Position numbers and translations under genes: made by a program
The notes under the pieces: generated by a model
Databases searched by the model: none
The model's input: the letters and a program-made list of their open reading frames with translations, nothing else
What the model was told of the DNA's origin: nothing
DNA from: Sphingopyxis panaciterrulae
GTDB taxonomy: Bacteria; Pseudomonadota; Alphaproteobacteria; Sphingomonadales; Sphingomonadaceae
Reading direction: 5' to 3'
DNA: 64,000 nucleotides
Assembly: GCF_014199295.1 (NCBI RefSeq)
Contig: NZ_JACIJH010000009.1
Location: forward strand, 1-64,000
Shown: positions 16,846 through 24,470 of the stretch, piece after piece
Position numbering within the stretch: position 1 is the first letter of the stretch
Layout of the letters: the number at the start of each line of letters is the position of its first letter

Positions 16846-17271
16846 ATGCTGATTGAAACTCTGCTCCCGCTGCTCGCGGACTATTCGCTCACACTCGATC
16901 TCGTAGCTGCGCCTGACGGCACCGTCACCCTGACCGTCATTCCCCGCAAAGCCGAGGGGGCGACTGCCAAGCTCGAAACAGGCGAGACGCAGCCGATCTC
17001 GATCATCGCGGCCGCCCCCGAGATCGATGCCGAACTCGCCAAGGGGGCCGATGGCGCTCTCGGGCAGCTCATCGCGGCGCGAAAGACACTCGCCGAGCAA
17101 CTCGCCGCGCAGCGCCAGGCAGCCGAAGACGCACGGACCGCCGCGGCTGAGGCGGCGAAGGTCAAGGCCGCTGCGGCGAAAAATACTGTGCCCGCCAGCC
17201 CCGCGAAGACGCCGGCGAAGGACGGCCCGCCCGCCGACGCGAAGGCCGACAAACCGGCGACGCTCTTCTGA
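16846..17271 (+). CDS. PRTRC system protein E
   Basis: A 141-residue protein. The N-terminal 60 residues form a compact strand-rich unit beginning MLIETLLPLLADYSLTLDL, typical of PRTRC protein E. A coiled coil (about 75-110, AARKTLAEQLAAQRQAAEDA) and a Lys/Ala/Pro tail ending PATLF follow. Its function is unknown. The position between ParB and the small C protein is the standard cassette order. Confidence 0.8.
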   Translation: MLIETLLPLLADYSLTLDLVAAPDGTVTLTVIPRKAEGATAKLETGETQPISIIAAAPEIDAELAKGADGALGQLIAARKTLAEQLAAQRQAAEDARTAAAEAAKVKAAAAKNTVPASPAKTPAKDGPPADAKADKPATLF

Positions 17272-17310
17272 CGGCTTCGCCCGATCCTCTCATCAGCCCG
17301 GAGAAATCCC

Positions 17311-17517
17311 ATGCAGATCCATCACCTCACCCGCACCTATCGCTACGACGGTATCGACCTGCCGATCCCGCCGCATCTCGCCGACGACCCGGAAGCCCTG
17401 CGCGCCTATCATGCCACCCTCTATCCCGCGATCCTCAACGCCGAGATGGTCGATGCCGGCGTCACGGGCGGCTTCCACGCCACCGAATATCGCCGCGCGG
17501 TCGGTACTAAGGGCTGA
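17311..17517 (+). CDS. PRTRC system protein C, ubiquitin-like beta-grasp protein
   Basis: A 68-residue protein matching PRTRC protein C: MQIHHLTRTYRYDGIDLPIP, then a helical LRAYHATLYPAILNAEMVD and the C-terminal TEYRRAVGTKG. Comparative work on prokaryotic ubiquitin relatives places this family in the beta-grasp fold. A C-terminal glycine, as here, is what an E1-like ThiF would adenylate. With E2-like B, JAMM protein A and ThiF downstream it would be the conjugated or thiolated modifier; this has not been shown. Confidence 0.85.
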   Translation: MQIHHLTRTYRYDGIDLPIPPHLADDPEALRAYHATLYPAILNAEMVDAGVTGGFHATEYRRAVGTKG

Positions 17518-17520
17518 CCG

Positions 17521-17745
17521 ATGCCGCGCCGCAAGCCAGCGATCGTTCCGCCCGCGCCCCGCATGACCCTCAGTCAATGGATCGAGCATGATGATGGCAA
17601 CGCATCCCGCCTCGCCCGGCCTGCCTGCAACGAACAGGCCGAGGCGCTCCACGCGCAAATCGCCTGCGTCCCGCGTGACTCCGGAAACGGTGCCGCCGAC
17701 GCGCTACCGCCGCCGCCCGGTATCGGGCTCGCGCCCCTCGGCTGA
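17521..17745 (+). CDS. Possible small protein overlapping the start of PRTRC F
   Basis: A 74-residue frame begins 3 bp after the protein C stop. Its composition (MTLSQWIEHDDGNASRLARP) is more protein-like than the Arg/Ser/Pro-rich overlapping beginning of the F frame. It could be a genuine small gene, or the true N-terminus of F with a frameshift near 17750. Not recognised. Confidence 0.3.
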   Translation: MPRRKPAIVPPAPRMTLSQWIEHDDGNASRLARPACNEQAEALHAQIACVPRDSGNGAADALPPPPGIGLAPLG

Positions 17746-18685
17746 CCTTGCCGGGCGAACGGTCGCCTTGTCGAGCGATATCCCCGCCACCTTCGATCAG
17801 CCGCTGGCCGCGCACCACAAGCTGATCGGCGGTTGGGCAATCTCGCGTGACACGGTTGCAGGAAAATGCACCCGCCCCGAAGCCCGGCGGCGTATCGAAG
17901 GCATCTTCGAAGCCGCCATCATCGAGATCCTGCGTTCGATCGAACTCGTCGACTTCCGGCTCGCCGTTCTCCACGGCGAAGGTGTCGGCCCGCCCGCGAT
18001 CGCGGTCATCTGTGACAGCATGGGTCAACTCGACCTTGGTTGGATCGAGACGAGCGATGCCCCGATTCCCTGGCGGGCCGCCGCATATCACGCACTCGAG
18101 CAGGCCCTCGCCATTGCCCTCCCGGTATTCGGCTACGACGACCTCTTCGAAGACATCTCGATGTATTATTGGGAAGGCGAGACCGACGACGAGGCCGCGC
18201 GGGAATGCCTGATTTCGCATCACGGTGTCGATCCTGACGAACTCGACGAGATGTCGCTGCCGTCGACGATGAACGCGCGCCGGCCCGAATGGATGATCGG
18301 CGCGAACGCCGCTCCGACAGCCAGGCTTCCGAAGCGCCTTCGCGAAAAACTGGTCAGGCTCGCGAAAGCGCACCGAGCGCTTCGGGAGCTCGGCTGCGAG
18401 GGCAACGCCTGGCACTTCGATCGAGACATGATCTCCGACTATCTTCCCGGCACCGACGAATGCGCGACCCTGCCGCCGCTGACGCTCGTACCCTTCGAGC
18501 AGTTCGCGCGCGAGCTCGACGATGTCGGGCGTCACGGCATGGAGATGGGCTTCATGGACGTCGCCGGGATTTGCCCGCTGCCGGATGCCAGCCGGATCGA
18601 CGACTGGCTCGCGAGCCTTCGCCTCGGCGCTGAACTCCTGATCGCCGCGCAGGAACTGATCCGGCTCGACCCTACCAGATTGTGA
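17588..18685 (+). CDS. PRTRC system protein F
   Basis: A 365-residue frame whose body (about residue 55 onward) matches PRTRC protein F in length and cassette position. It has an IEGIFEAAIIEILRSIELVD helix, strand motifs around ELVDFRLAVLHGEG, FEDISMYYWEGETDDEAARE and a helical C-terminus. The first 50 residues are Arg/Pro/Ser-rich and overlap another frame, so the true start may lie further in, for example at an alternative start codon near 17787. Function unknown; it lies 7 bp before protein B. Confidence 0.75.
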   Translation: MMMATHPASPGLPATNRPRRSTRKSPASRVTPETVPPTRYRRRPVSGSRPSADLAGRTVALSSDIPATFDQPLAAHHKLIGGWAISRDTVAGKCTRPEARRRIEGIFEAAIIEILRSIELVDFRLAVLHGEGVGPPAIAVICDSMGQLDLGWIETSDAPIPWRAAAYHALEQALAIALPVFGYDDLFEDISMYYWEGETDDEAARECLISHHGVDPDELDEMSLPSTMNARRPEWMIGANAAPTARLPKRLREKLVRLAKAHRALRELGCEGNAWHFDRDMISDYLPGTDECATLPPLTLVPFEQFARELDDVGRHGMEMGFMDVAGICPLPDASRIDDWLASLRLGAELLIAAQELIRLDPTRL

Positions 18686-18692
18686 GGTTTCC

Positions 18693-19511
18693 ATGTCCAA
18701 CCACAGTAGCGTCTTCGAGACGACCGCTGGCGGTATGGCGCTGACCAGCGCCATTCTCCTTTACCGCACCGAACGGGCCTACGGAGCCGAGTCCTACGGG
18801 GCCGCCCGCGATGCCGCGGCGTTCGCCAGCATCCATGCCGTCGAACAGGATGCCGATGGCCGGCCCGTGATCGCCGCGGGGACCCCGCTATCGCGCGCGC
18901 ACCTGCGGCAATGGGCCGAAGCGCTCGGGCGGACAGTCGTTCCTGAAATCCTTCCCGCCAACATACTGGTGGCTCACCCGGATATCCTCGCCTGGTGGGT
19001 TCCGGCACAGGTGCGCCCGGCTTACTTCGCCCTGTCGACGCCGCCCAAGGGTCTCGAAATTCTCTCGGCCCGCACGATCGTGCCGGTTCCCTATCCCGCG
19101 CACCTCTTCGTTGCGACCCGATCGGGCCTCGGCGTCTATGCGCTGCCGGTGAACCGGCGCCCGATGGCCGATACGCGGCTGCTGCACTCCCCGATCCTCA
19201 ACGTCTTCGTCGAGGGACAGCTTTGCTGGGGCAACATCCCGCGGCCGCGCGCACTTGCCGTGGCGTCGATCCCCGACTTCGAGCGCGCGGTGTTCGACAG
19301 CTGGTCAACCCACCCCAATCCCGGTCAGGAATTCACCGTTACCGGAAGAGGTGGCCTCGTCAGGCTTTGGGACGACCTTGCCGCGCGCCGTGCGCGCCGC
19401 TTTCCTGTCAGACGCCTCAAATCATTCGATCCCGGCATTCGGCGGCAAGGGCGGAGAACCTCCGCCGAGCCGATGACGTTCGGCAAGCTCATCGAAAGGA
19501 CAATGCGATGA
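18693..19511 (+). CDS. PRTRC system protein B, E2-like (UBC/RWD-fold)
   Basis: A 272-residue protein matching PRTRC protein B. The family is a divergent E2 relative in comparative studies. The candidate catalytic cysteine is Cys178 in FVEGQLCWGNIPRP, after the conserved His-Pro of LHSPILNVFVEG. Preceding strands include LLYRTERAYG and VWYVPAQ-type segments. The stop overlaps the start of protein A in an ATGA, implying stoichiometric co-translation with the JAMM protein. Confidence 0.82.
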   Translation: MSNHSSVFETTAGGMALTSAILLYRTERAYGAESYGAARDAAAFASIHAVEQDADGRPVIAAGTPLSRAHLRQWAEALGRTVVPEILPANILVAHPDILAWWVPAQVRPAYFALSTPPKGLEILSARTIVPVPYPAHLFVATRSGLGVYALPVNRRPMADTRLLHSPILNVFVEGQLCWGNIPRPRALAVASIPDFERAVFDSWSTHPNPGQEFTVTGRGGLVRLWDDLAARRARRFPVRRLKSFDPGIRRQGRRTSAEPMTFGKLIERTMR

Positions 19512-20263
19512 TCGATCTCGCCGATGATCCGACAGCAGCCGCGCTGCTTGCTGTCGTTCCCTGCCATCCGGTCCCGGTGAGCGGAACGTCGCCAGCGCTC
19601 GATGCGCTGCGCGCTGCCCGCGCGGGCCACGGCCTCGCTGTTGGCCATGATGGCGTCATGCTCATCCTGCGCCGGCCTTGGCTCGCCGTCGATGTCCCGG
19701 TGACGATGCCGATCGCCGTCGATCTTCCCTATGGCAGCATCGGCGAGCCAGGGGCAGTCCTGCGCTGCGGGCTCATCCCCGGCGACTATTTCGGCGATAT
19801 CCTCGAGCACTTCCGCGCCGCGCTGCCCAATGAAGAGGCTGCGTTCATACTCTGGAATGAAGAAACCGGCGCGTTCGCGCTGCACTTCCCCGTTATCGAC
19901 GAGGCGACGCCCTCGCGGCTCGTTTACCGCACGCCGGTCCTCGATCATGGCTGGCATGTCGTCTGCGATATCCATAGCCACGGCTCGGGCGCCGCCTTCT
20001 TCAGCGCCACCGACGATGCCGACGACGCGCACGTGACGAAGATATCGCTCGTCATCGGTCGGCTCGGCCACCCGGAGGGTCCGCTGATGGCCTCGCGCCT
20101 CTGCGCCGGCGGCCTGTTCCTGCCCTTGCCGCGCAGTCCATTCTCGGGAGATATCCAATGCAGACCGATCCCAATCCTCGACACTATCTTCCCGGCACCC
20201 TCAACGATCGCTCGATCAGGATACTGCTCGTCGGTTGTGGAGGCAACGGCGCCCAGATGCTGA
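19508..20263 (+). CDS. PRTRC system protein A, JAMM/JAB metalloprotease
   Basis: A 251-residue protein with an exact JAMM zinc signature: His156-x-His158-x7-Ser166-x2-Asp169 in DIHSHGSGAAFFSATD, and an upstream catalytic Glu in the NEEAAFILWNEE region. JAMM enzymes cleave isopeptide or peptide bonds after ubiquitin-like glycines. The frame runs 106 bp into the ThiF gene, giving a 35-residue tail (after FSGDIQ) without conserved character. The conserved domain ends just before it. The overlap may reflect loss of the original stop codon. Confidence 0.85.
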   Translation: MIDLADDPTAAALLAVVPCHPVPVSGTSPALDALRAARAGHGLAVGHDGVMLILRRPWLAVDVPVTMPIAVDLPYGSIGEPGAVLRCGLIPGDYFGDILEHFRAALPNEEAAFILWNEETGAFALHFPVIDEATPSRLVYRTPVLDHGWHVVCDIHSHGSGAAFFSATDDADDAHVTKISLVIGRLGHPEGPLMASRLCAGGLFLPLPRSPFSGDIQCRPIPILDTIFPAPSTIARSGYCSSVVEATAPRC

Positions 20264-20916
20264 TGGGGCTCGCCTCGCTCGACACCGCGCTCCGCGCGAT
20301 CTCATCGCGGTCGCTCGACGTCGCGGTAGTCGACGACGATATCGTCACCGAGGCGAACCTCGGCCGTCAGCCCTTCTACCGCTGCGATATCGGCAATTCG
20401 AAGGCGCGCACGCTCACCGAGCGGATCAACCTCGCGCACGGGCTCGGCTGGAAAGCGGTTCATGGCCGCGCTCCGGAAGCGATCAGCCTTGAAGGCGCTG
20501 ATATCCTCGTCAGCTGCGTCGATACGGCCTCAACCCGCCGCGCCCTCGGGGCGGCGCTGGGCGAAGCGCGGTACAAGCCTGCCTACTGGATGGATCTCGG
20601 GAACCGCGCGAGCGACGGGCAATATCTCATCGGCTGCCCGGCTCCCGGTGCGGGCAAGGATCATGGCCGCCTTCCGACCGTCCTCGAATATTTTCCCGAA
20701 CTCGCCGACGATGGCATCCCCGACGACGACGCGCCATCCTGCTCGGTCGCCGAGGCACTCGAGCGCCAGTCACTGTTTATCAACCGAATCGTCGCGAGCC
20801 ACGCGCTTGCGCTGCTGTTCGATCTTCTCGGGCGCGGCTCGATCGGTCATGCTGGCGCCTTCATCAATCTCGCCAGCGGTCAGGTAGTGCCGATTCCGCT
20901 GCCACGCGGCGATTGA
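20158..20916 (+). CDS. PRTRC system ThiF/E1-like adenylating enzyme
   Basis: A 252-residue E1-like enzyme. The Rossmann ATP loop is LLVGCGGNGAQML (Gly26-Gly31), then Asp60 in VVDDDIVTEANLGRQPF, Arg70-Gln71 and Lys82, all adenylation residues. SCVDTASTRRAL follows. Cysteines in DAPSCSVAEALE are candidate thioester sites. It would adenylate the C-terminal glycine of protein C. The start has CGGGAG 7 nt upstream and lies within the protein A frame. It closes the cassette. Confidence 0.88.
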   Translation: MQTDPNPRHYLPGTLNDRSIRILLVGCGGNGAQMLMGLASLDTALRAISSRSLDVAVVDDDIVTEANLGRQPFYRCDIGNSKARTLTERINLAHGLGWKAVHGRAPEAISLEGADILVSCVDTASTRRALGAALGEARYKPAYWMDLGNRASDGQYLIGCPAPGAGKDHGRLPTVLEYFPELADDGIPDDDAPSCSVAEALERQSLFINRIVASHALALLFDLLGRGSIGHAGAFINLASGQVVPIPLPRGD

Positions 20917-20946
20917 TGAGGACATTGATCGCGCTGCCGATTTGGC

Positions 20947-20962
20947 ATATGCAATGGCATAT
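20947..20962. promoter_or_regulatory. Candidate VapBC operator
   Basis: A perfect 6-bp inverted repeat, ATATGC-AATG-GCATAT, lies 15 bp before the chosen vapB start, just upstream of AAGGAGG. AbrB-type VapB antitoxins autoregulate from such AT-rich dyads, so it is a plausible operator. Confidence 0.55.
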
Positions 20963-20977
20963 ACAAGGAGGCCCGTG

Positions 20978-21244
20978 ATGCCCCAGCCATCGTCCCCAGC
21001 CGGCGCCAAGGAGGCGAGGCTGTTTCGCAACAACCGCAGCCAGGCGGTTCGTATCCCCGTCGAGTTCGAGCTCCCCGGAGAAAAAGTGCTGATTCACCGC
21101 GAGGGCAATCGCCTGGTGATCGAACCGGTGCCGAGCAGGAAACTGCTCGATATCCTTCGCGGTCTTAAACCACTCGGAGCCGAGGATGCCTTCCCGGACG
21201 ATATCGATACCGGCCTGCTCCCACTGAAGGACGTCGAACTGTGA
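20978..21244 (+). CDS. vapB: VapB-type antitoxin, AbrB/MazE swapped-hairpin fold
   Basis: An 88-residue antitoxin. The N-terminal DNA-binding hairpin KEARLFRNNRSQAVRIPVEF, then GEKVLIHREGNRLVIEP, is typical VapB. The acidic C-terminal tail would wrap around the PIN toxin. The ATG with AAGGAGG 6 nt upstream is preferred over an in-frame ATG 36 bp earlier that lies inside the operator. The stop overlaps a possible GTG of vapC, so the pair is coupled. Confidence 0.88.
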   Translation: MPQPSSPAGAKEARLFRNNRSQAVRIPVEFELPGEKVLIHREGNRLVIEPVPSRKLLDILRGLKPLGAEDAFPDDIDTGLLPLKDVEL

Positions 21245-21246
21245 CG

Positions 21247-21648
21247 ATGGCCCGTTACATGCTCGACACCAACATCGTCGCGGATCTGGTTCGAAATCCG
21301 CAAGGTGTCGTCTTCGAGCGGATTGCCGAGGTCGGAGGCGATTCCGTCTGCATCAGCATCATCACCGCCGCCGAACTGCGCTACGACTGCGCCAAGCGCG
21401 GCTCGTCGAAGCTGCTCAGCCAGGTTGAGGCGATCATGGAAGGTCTCGACATCCTGCCGTTCGATGTCCCCGCCGACGGCGAATATGGCGGCATCCGCGC
21501 CGAACTCGAAGCCGCCGACAAACCGATAGGCCCCAACGATCTCCTGATCGCCGCACATGCCTATGCGCTCGGTTGCATCCTGGTCACGGCGAACGTCGCC
21601 GAGTTCACCCGCATCCGCGGCCTCCAAGTCGAGAACTGGCTCGTCTGA
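21247..21648 (+). CDS. vapC: VapC-type PIN-domain toxin
   Basis: A 133-residue PIN ribonuclease with all acidic residues in place: YMLDTNIVADL, TAAELRYD, GPNDLLIAAHA and the final TANVAEF Asn/Glu. VapC toxins cleave specific tRNA or rRNA loops. The start is ATG 2 bp after the vapB stop; an overlapping GTG two codons earlier is possible. It is directly followed by a 389-bp non-coding stretch. Confidence 0.9.
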   Translation: MARYMLDTNIVADLVRNPQGVVFERIAEVGGDSVCISIITAAELRYDCAKRGSSKLLSQVEAIMEGLDILPFDVPADGEYGGIRAELEAADKPIGPNDLLIAAHAYALGCILVTANVAEFTRIRGLQVENWLV

Positions 21649-22037
21649 CTGCCTGACTGAAAAGGGCGTCCGCGCGGAGGTCTGATCCCCGGCGCGACCC
21701 ACCCATCCACTTGCCATCGGTCAGGCTCATCCGGCCGCGCTGCCGCGCGGCGCCGTCCCGCGATGGGCCGCCCCCGGTTCATTGTCCGCACCGGCGATCC
21801 GCTCCAGCCGTTCCGCCCCCATCGTGCCGTGATCGCCTGGTCGAAGACACCCTCACGCCGATCAACCTCCTGAAATACGCTCGCCCCGAAGGAGGGGAGA
21901 GGGGCGCGAGAATGGGATCGGTTCGATCCGCTTCGGCGGCGACCGCTCGGCATCACCTCAACGCCGGTCGCCGCGCACCCCACATTCCTCCTGAATGAGG
22001 AGGCTTTCGCGCGCGTCCGCCACCCGGGACATGCACG
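21649..22037. other. Intergenic stretch with no recognised feature
   Basis: This 389-bp GC-rich gap lies between vapC and the methylase-like gene. Frames crossing it have low-complexity, shadow-like composition. There is a purine-rich block near 21895-21912, no clear promoter boxes and no strong dyad. Confidence 0.4.
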
Positions 22038-22829
22038 ATGACCCCTCACCACGAACACATCCGGACGATCTGCAAGCTGCTGCGCTCCTGCACCTATCGC
22101 TACGACCTCCACGCCCTGTTCTCCGATTGCATGGAGGCCGCCGCCATCGCGATGTCCAACGCCATCGACCTTGCCAATCGGGACGCCCGCGAGAAGCGCT
22201 ATCTCGATATCGTCGGCCGCTACGAGCGCGATGTCGTTGATGTCTTCACTAAGGTTCTCGCTGAAATCGTCCTCGCGCTCGAGGCGGGGCCCGGCGACGT
22301 GCTGGGCGTGGCGTTCGCGGAGCTCGGACTCGGTAACGCGGCCCGCGGGCAGTTCTTTACCCCATACCCCATATGTCAGCTCATGGCAGGCACCCTCGGC
22401 GCAGCCGACCAGCTTGCCGGGATCATCGAAAAGAGCGGCTTCGTGCGCGCGCTCGAACCGGCCTGCGGCGCGGGCGCGATGATCATCGCGCTGGCTGAAA
22501 TCATGCGCGCGCAGGACCTCAATTATCAGCAGCAACTCCACGTCACCGCCATCGACATCGATCCCCGCGCCGTCCACATGGCTTATATCCAGTTCACGCT
22601 GATGCACATTCCCGCGGTGGTGATCGTCGGGAACTCGCTCTCCATGGAGATGCGCGAGCATTGGTATACGCCCGCGCATATTCTGGGTGGATGGTCCGCG
22701 AAGCTTGCGCGCCGCGATGCCGAGGAGACCGCCCGCCAATTGATCGATCCCGCGCCGGGACGGGATGCGCCTGTGGCAGCGCCATGGCCGGACGATGGGA
22801 CGGAGCCGCGCCAGTTGCGCCTCTTCTGA
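22038..22829 (+). CDS. Small N6-DNA-methylase-like protein lacking the NPPY motif
   Basis: A 263-residue protein with the type I HsdM-like fold. Motif X is RGQFFTPYPICQLM (103-116). SAM-binding motif I is ALEPACGAGAMIIALAE (138-154). AIDIDPRAVHMAYIQ follows. Where N/DPP[Y/F] is expected (about 197-203) it reads IVGNSLSMEM, so the adenine-flipping tetrapeptide is missing. No specificity or restriction subunit adjoins it. Short HsdM-like proteins occur on many sphingomonad plasmids; this one may bind SAM or DNA without methylating. It sits between two toxin-antitoxin pairs. Confidence 0.75.
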   Translation: MTPHHEHIRTICKLLRSCTYRYDLHALFSDCMEAAAIAMSNAIDLANRDAREKRYLDIVGRYERDVVDVFTKVLAEIVLALEAGPGDVLGVAFAELGLGNAARGQFFTPYPICQLMAGTLGAADQLAGIIEKSGFVRALEPACGAGAMIIALAEIMRAQDLNYQQQLHVTAIDIDPRAVHMAYIQFTLMHIPAVVIVGNSLSMEMREHWYTPAHILGGWSAKLARRDAEETARQLIDPAPGRDAPVAAPWPDDGTEPRQLRLF

Positions 22830-22863
22830 CCGTCCGTCGGTTCGCTTGAAACGCCCGCATGAA

Positions 22864-22882
22864 CTGACTATATATCTGACTA
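22864..22882. promoter_or_regulatory. CTGACTA direct repeat upstream of phd-like antitoxin
   Basis: CTGACTA occurs at 22864-22870 and 22876-22882 with 12-bp spacing in a local AT-rich patch, 24 bp before the antitoxin start. An ACTAGT palindrome overlaps the second copy. It is a plausible autoregulatory site. Confidence 0.4.
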
Positions 22883-22905
22883 GTTTTTACGAAAGGTCCA
22901 ACCCG

Positions 22906-23163
22906 ATGAATATCTGGCCCGTTCAGGACGCCAAGGCGCGTTTCAGCGAGTTGCTCGCCACCTGCTTGCGCGACGGGCCGCAACTCGTCACGCGGCGCGG
23001 TAGCGAGGCCGCCGTCCTCATCCCGATGAGCGAATGGCGCCGCCTCCAGAAATCCGCTACGCCGATGTTGAAAGAGCTTCTCCTGTCCGATGAGGCACGT
23101 GCCGACTTGCAGATCCCGGCGCGCGGGCGTTTGCGGCGCCGTCCGTCAGCGGATATTTCCTGA
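22906..23163 (+). CDS. Phd/YefM-family antitoxin
   Basis: An 85-residue antitoxin with the Phd/YefM start MNIWPVQDAKARFSELLATC, then PQLVTRRGSEAAVLIPMSEW, and a basic C-terminus. GAAAGG precedes the ATG. It binds the operator and neutralises the following PIN toxin, whose ATG is 3 bp downstream. Pairing a Phd-type antitoxin with a PIN toxin is common. Confidence 0.88.
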   Translation: MNIWPVQDAKARFSELLATCLRDGPQLVTRRGSEAAVLIPMSEWRRLQKSATPMLKELLLSDEARADLQIPARGRLRRRPSADIS

Positions 23164-23166
23164 CCC

Positions 23167-23574
23167 ATGTTCCTCCTCGACACTAACATCGTCTCGGAAT
23201 TGCGTCGGCAGCGTCCCCACGGTGCTGTGCTCGCGTGGCTCGAGAATATGGCGGATCAGGACCTGCACCTCAGCGCGGTGACCCTCGCCGAGATTCAGGC
23301 CGGGATCGAAATTACGCGCGAGCGGGATGCGGACAAGGCGGCCGAGATCGAGGGCTGGCTCGATCAGGTCTCGAGCACATACAACATCCTCGCTGCCGAC
23401 GCCGTGATATTCCGGCAATGGGCAAAGCTCATGCACCGCCAGCAGGAGCATCTGATCGAGGACGCGCTGATCGCCGCCACTGCCCTGGTTCACGGCCTGA
23501 CCATCGTGACGCGCAATGTCGCTGATTTCGAGGGCTTCGGTGTCGGCTTGCTCAATCCGTTTTCACCTGTTTGA
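23167..23574 (+). CDS. PIN-domain toxin, FitB/VapC-like
   Basis: A 135-residue ribonuclease-fold toxin. It begins MFLLDTNIVSELRRQRPHGA, with Glu in SAVTLAEIQAGIE, Asp in LIEDALIAATALVHGL and TRNVADFEGFGV. This is closer to FitB than to the upstream VapC. All four acidic positions are present, so it should be active. It is the second toxin-antitoxin module within 3 kb. Confidence 0.9.
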   Translation: MFLLDTNIVSELRRQRPHGAVLAWLENMADQDLHLSAVTLAEIQAGIEITRERDADKAAEIEGWLDQVSSTYNILAADAVIFRQWAKLMHRQQEHLIEDALIAATALVHGLTIVTRNVADFEGFGVGLLNPFSPV

Positions 23575-24470
23575 TCAATATCCGGCGAAGGCTTTGATGT
23601 GGCAACGGATCTACGTCGTCGTCGCCATGCAACTGCTCGTGTTCGTGCGCATTCATTTCGCGACGTTCCGGATGGCTCTGCGCGAGTGGCCGGTCGCGGT
23701 TGCGGGCAAACAGGGTTCCCACGTTCTTGATCCTGAATTCCCGGGTTAGACCCGGGCGCGGACAGAGGCGGGGAGAGGCGCGCGCGCCGTGGGAGGTGCG
23801 GATGCCCGCTGCGCGGGCACCGGGCTCTATCTCCGCTTCGCTCCGACCAAGCCCCTTCGGGTCTTGGCGGCTTCGCCGTAACGATCCCTTCCGCCGGGCA
23901 GGCTGCACCTGCCCGTGTGCAGGCGGTCCTGTGGACCGCGCGTTTTTCTTTGAGGCGGGCCGCGTCGGGGACGCCGCGGCCCGCATCGCCTCCCGACAAG
24001 GGTCGATCATCGCACACAGAGCCGCCTTCGCCAGTATCGCTGGCATGCCGGAGCTGGAGCGGGGGCACGAAGGCTGCCTCCGCAAGCTTCGCTAGGTGAA
24101 AATCGGCCCGCCGACGGGATCGTCATGACCCAAATGGGTCGGCAGGCCGATTTTCACCAAGCTCCGCATAGCGCAGCGAAACGTCCTTCGTGCCCCCGCT
24201 CCACCCCCGCCACTGGCGCTCCAGGCGAAGGCGGCTCCGTGCGCGATGAACGACGAGCCCAGCCGCGTCGTCCGGCGATCAGGATGGCAGATTGCCCTTC
24301 GGGCAATGCGTTTCCCGTGAGCCGCTGACGCGGCCGTGTCGGCTCAGGCTCACCATGCACGATGAAAAACTGTCAAGAAAACAATGGGCTACAAGTAATT
24401 TAGGGAAGGGGGTAAAGTATTTGTGCAGTCGGGGATTGGCCCCGAAGGCGCATTGTTTGGAGTAAGTGAC
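23575..24470. other. 0.9-kb non-coding, hairpin-dense tract
   Basis: No convincing gene lies here. Small stems include CGGGCAGG/CCTGCCCG and GCGGTCC/GGACCGC (both near 23895-23940) and ATTGCCC/GGGCAAT near 24291-24307. A large inverted duplication is listed separately. The density of secondary structure beside backbone genes suggests a replication, transfer or recombination site. An AT-rich promoter-like segment precedes the next gene near 24370-24420. Confidence 0.5.
24005..24250. repeat. Large imperfect palindrome, about 245 bp
   Basis: Two inverted arms are centred near 24127. Matching blocks include GAGCCGCCTTCGCC (24019-24032) with its complement at 24224-24237. GGAGCGGGGGCACGAAGG (24056-24073) pairs with 24185-24202, and GGTGAAAATCGGCC (24095-24108) with 24145-24158. 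The centre contains GTCATGAC and GCCGAC/GTCGGC. The ordered spacing shows one inverted duplication rather than separate hairpins. Confidence 0.8.

Noticed and set aside
23575..24470. Possible small genes in the palindromic tract
   Set aside because: Frames there run through inverted repeats, have low-complexity Arg/Pro/Ser composition and no ribosome sites.
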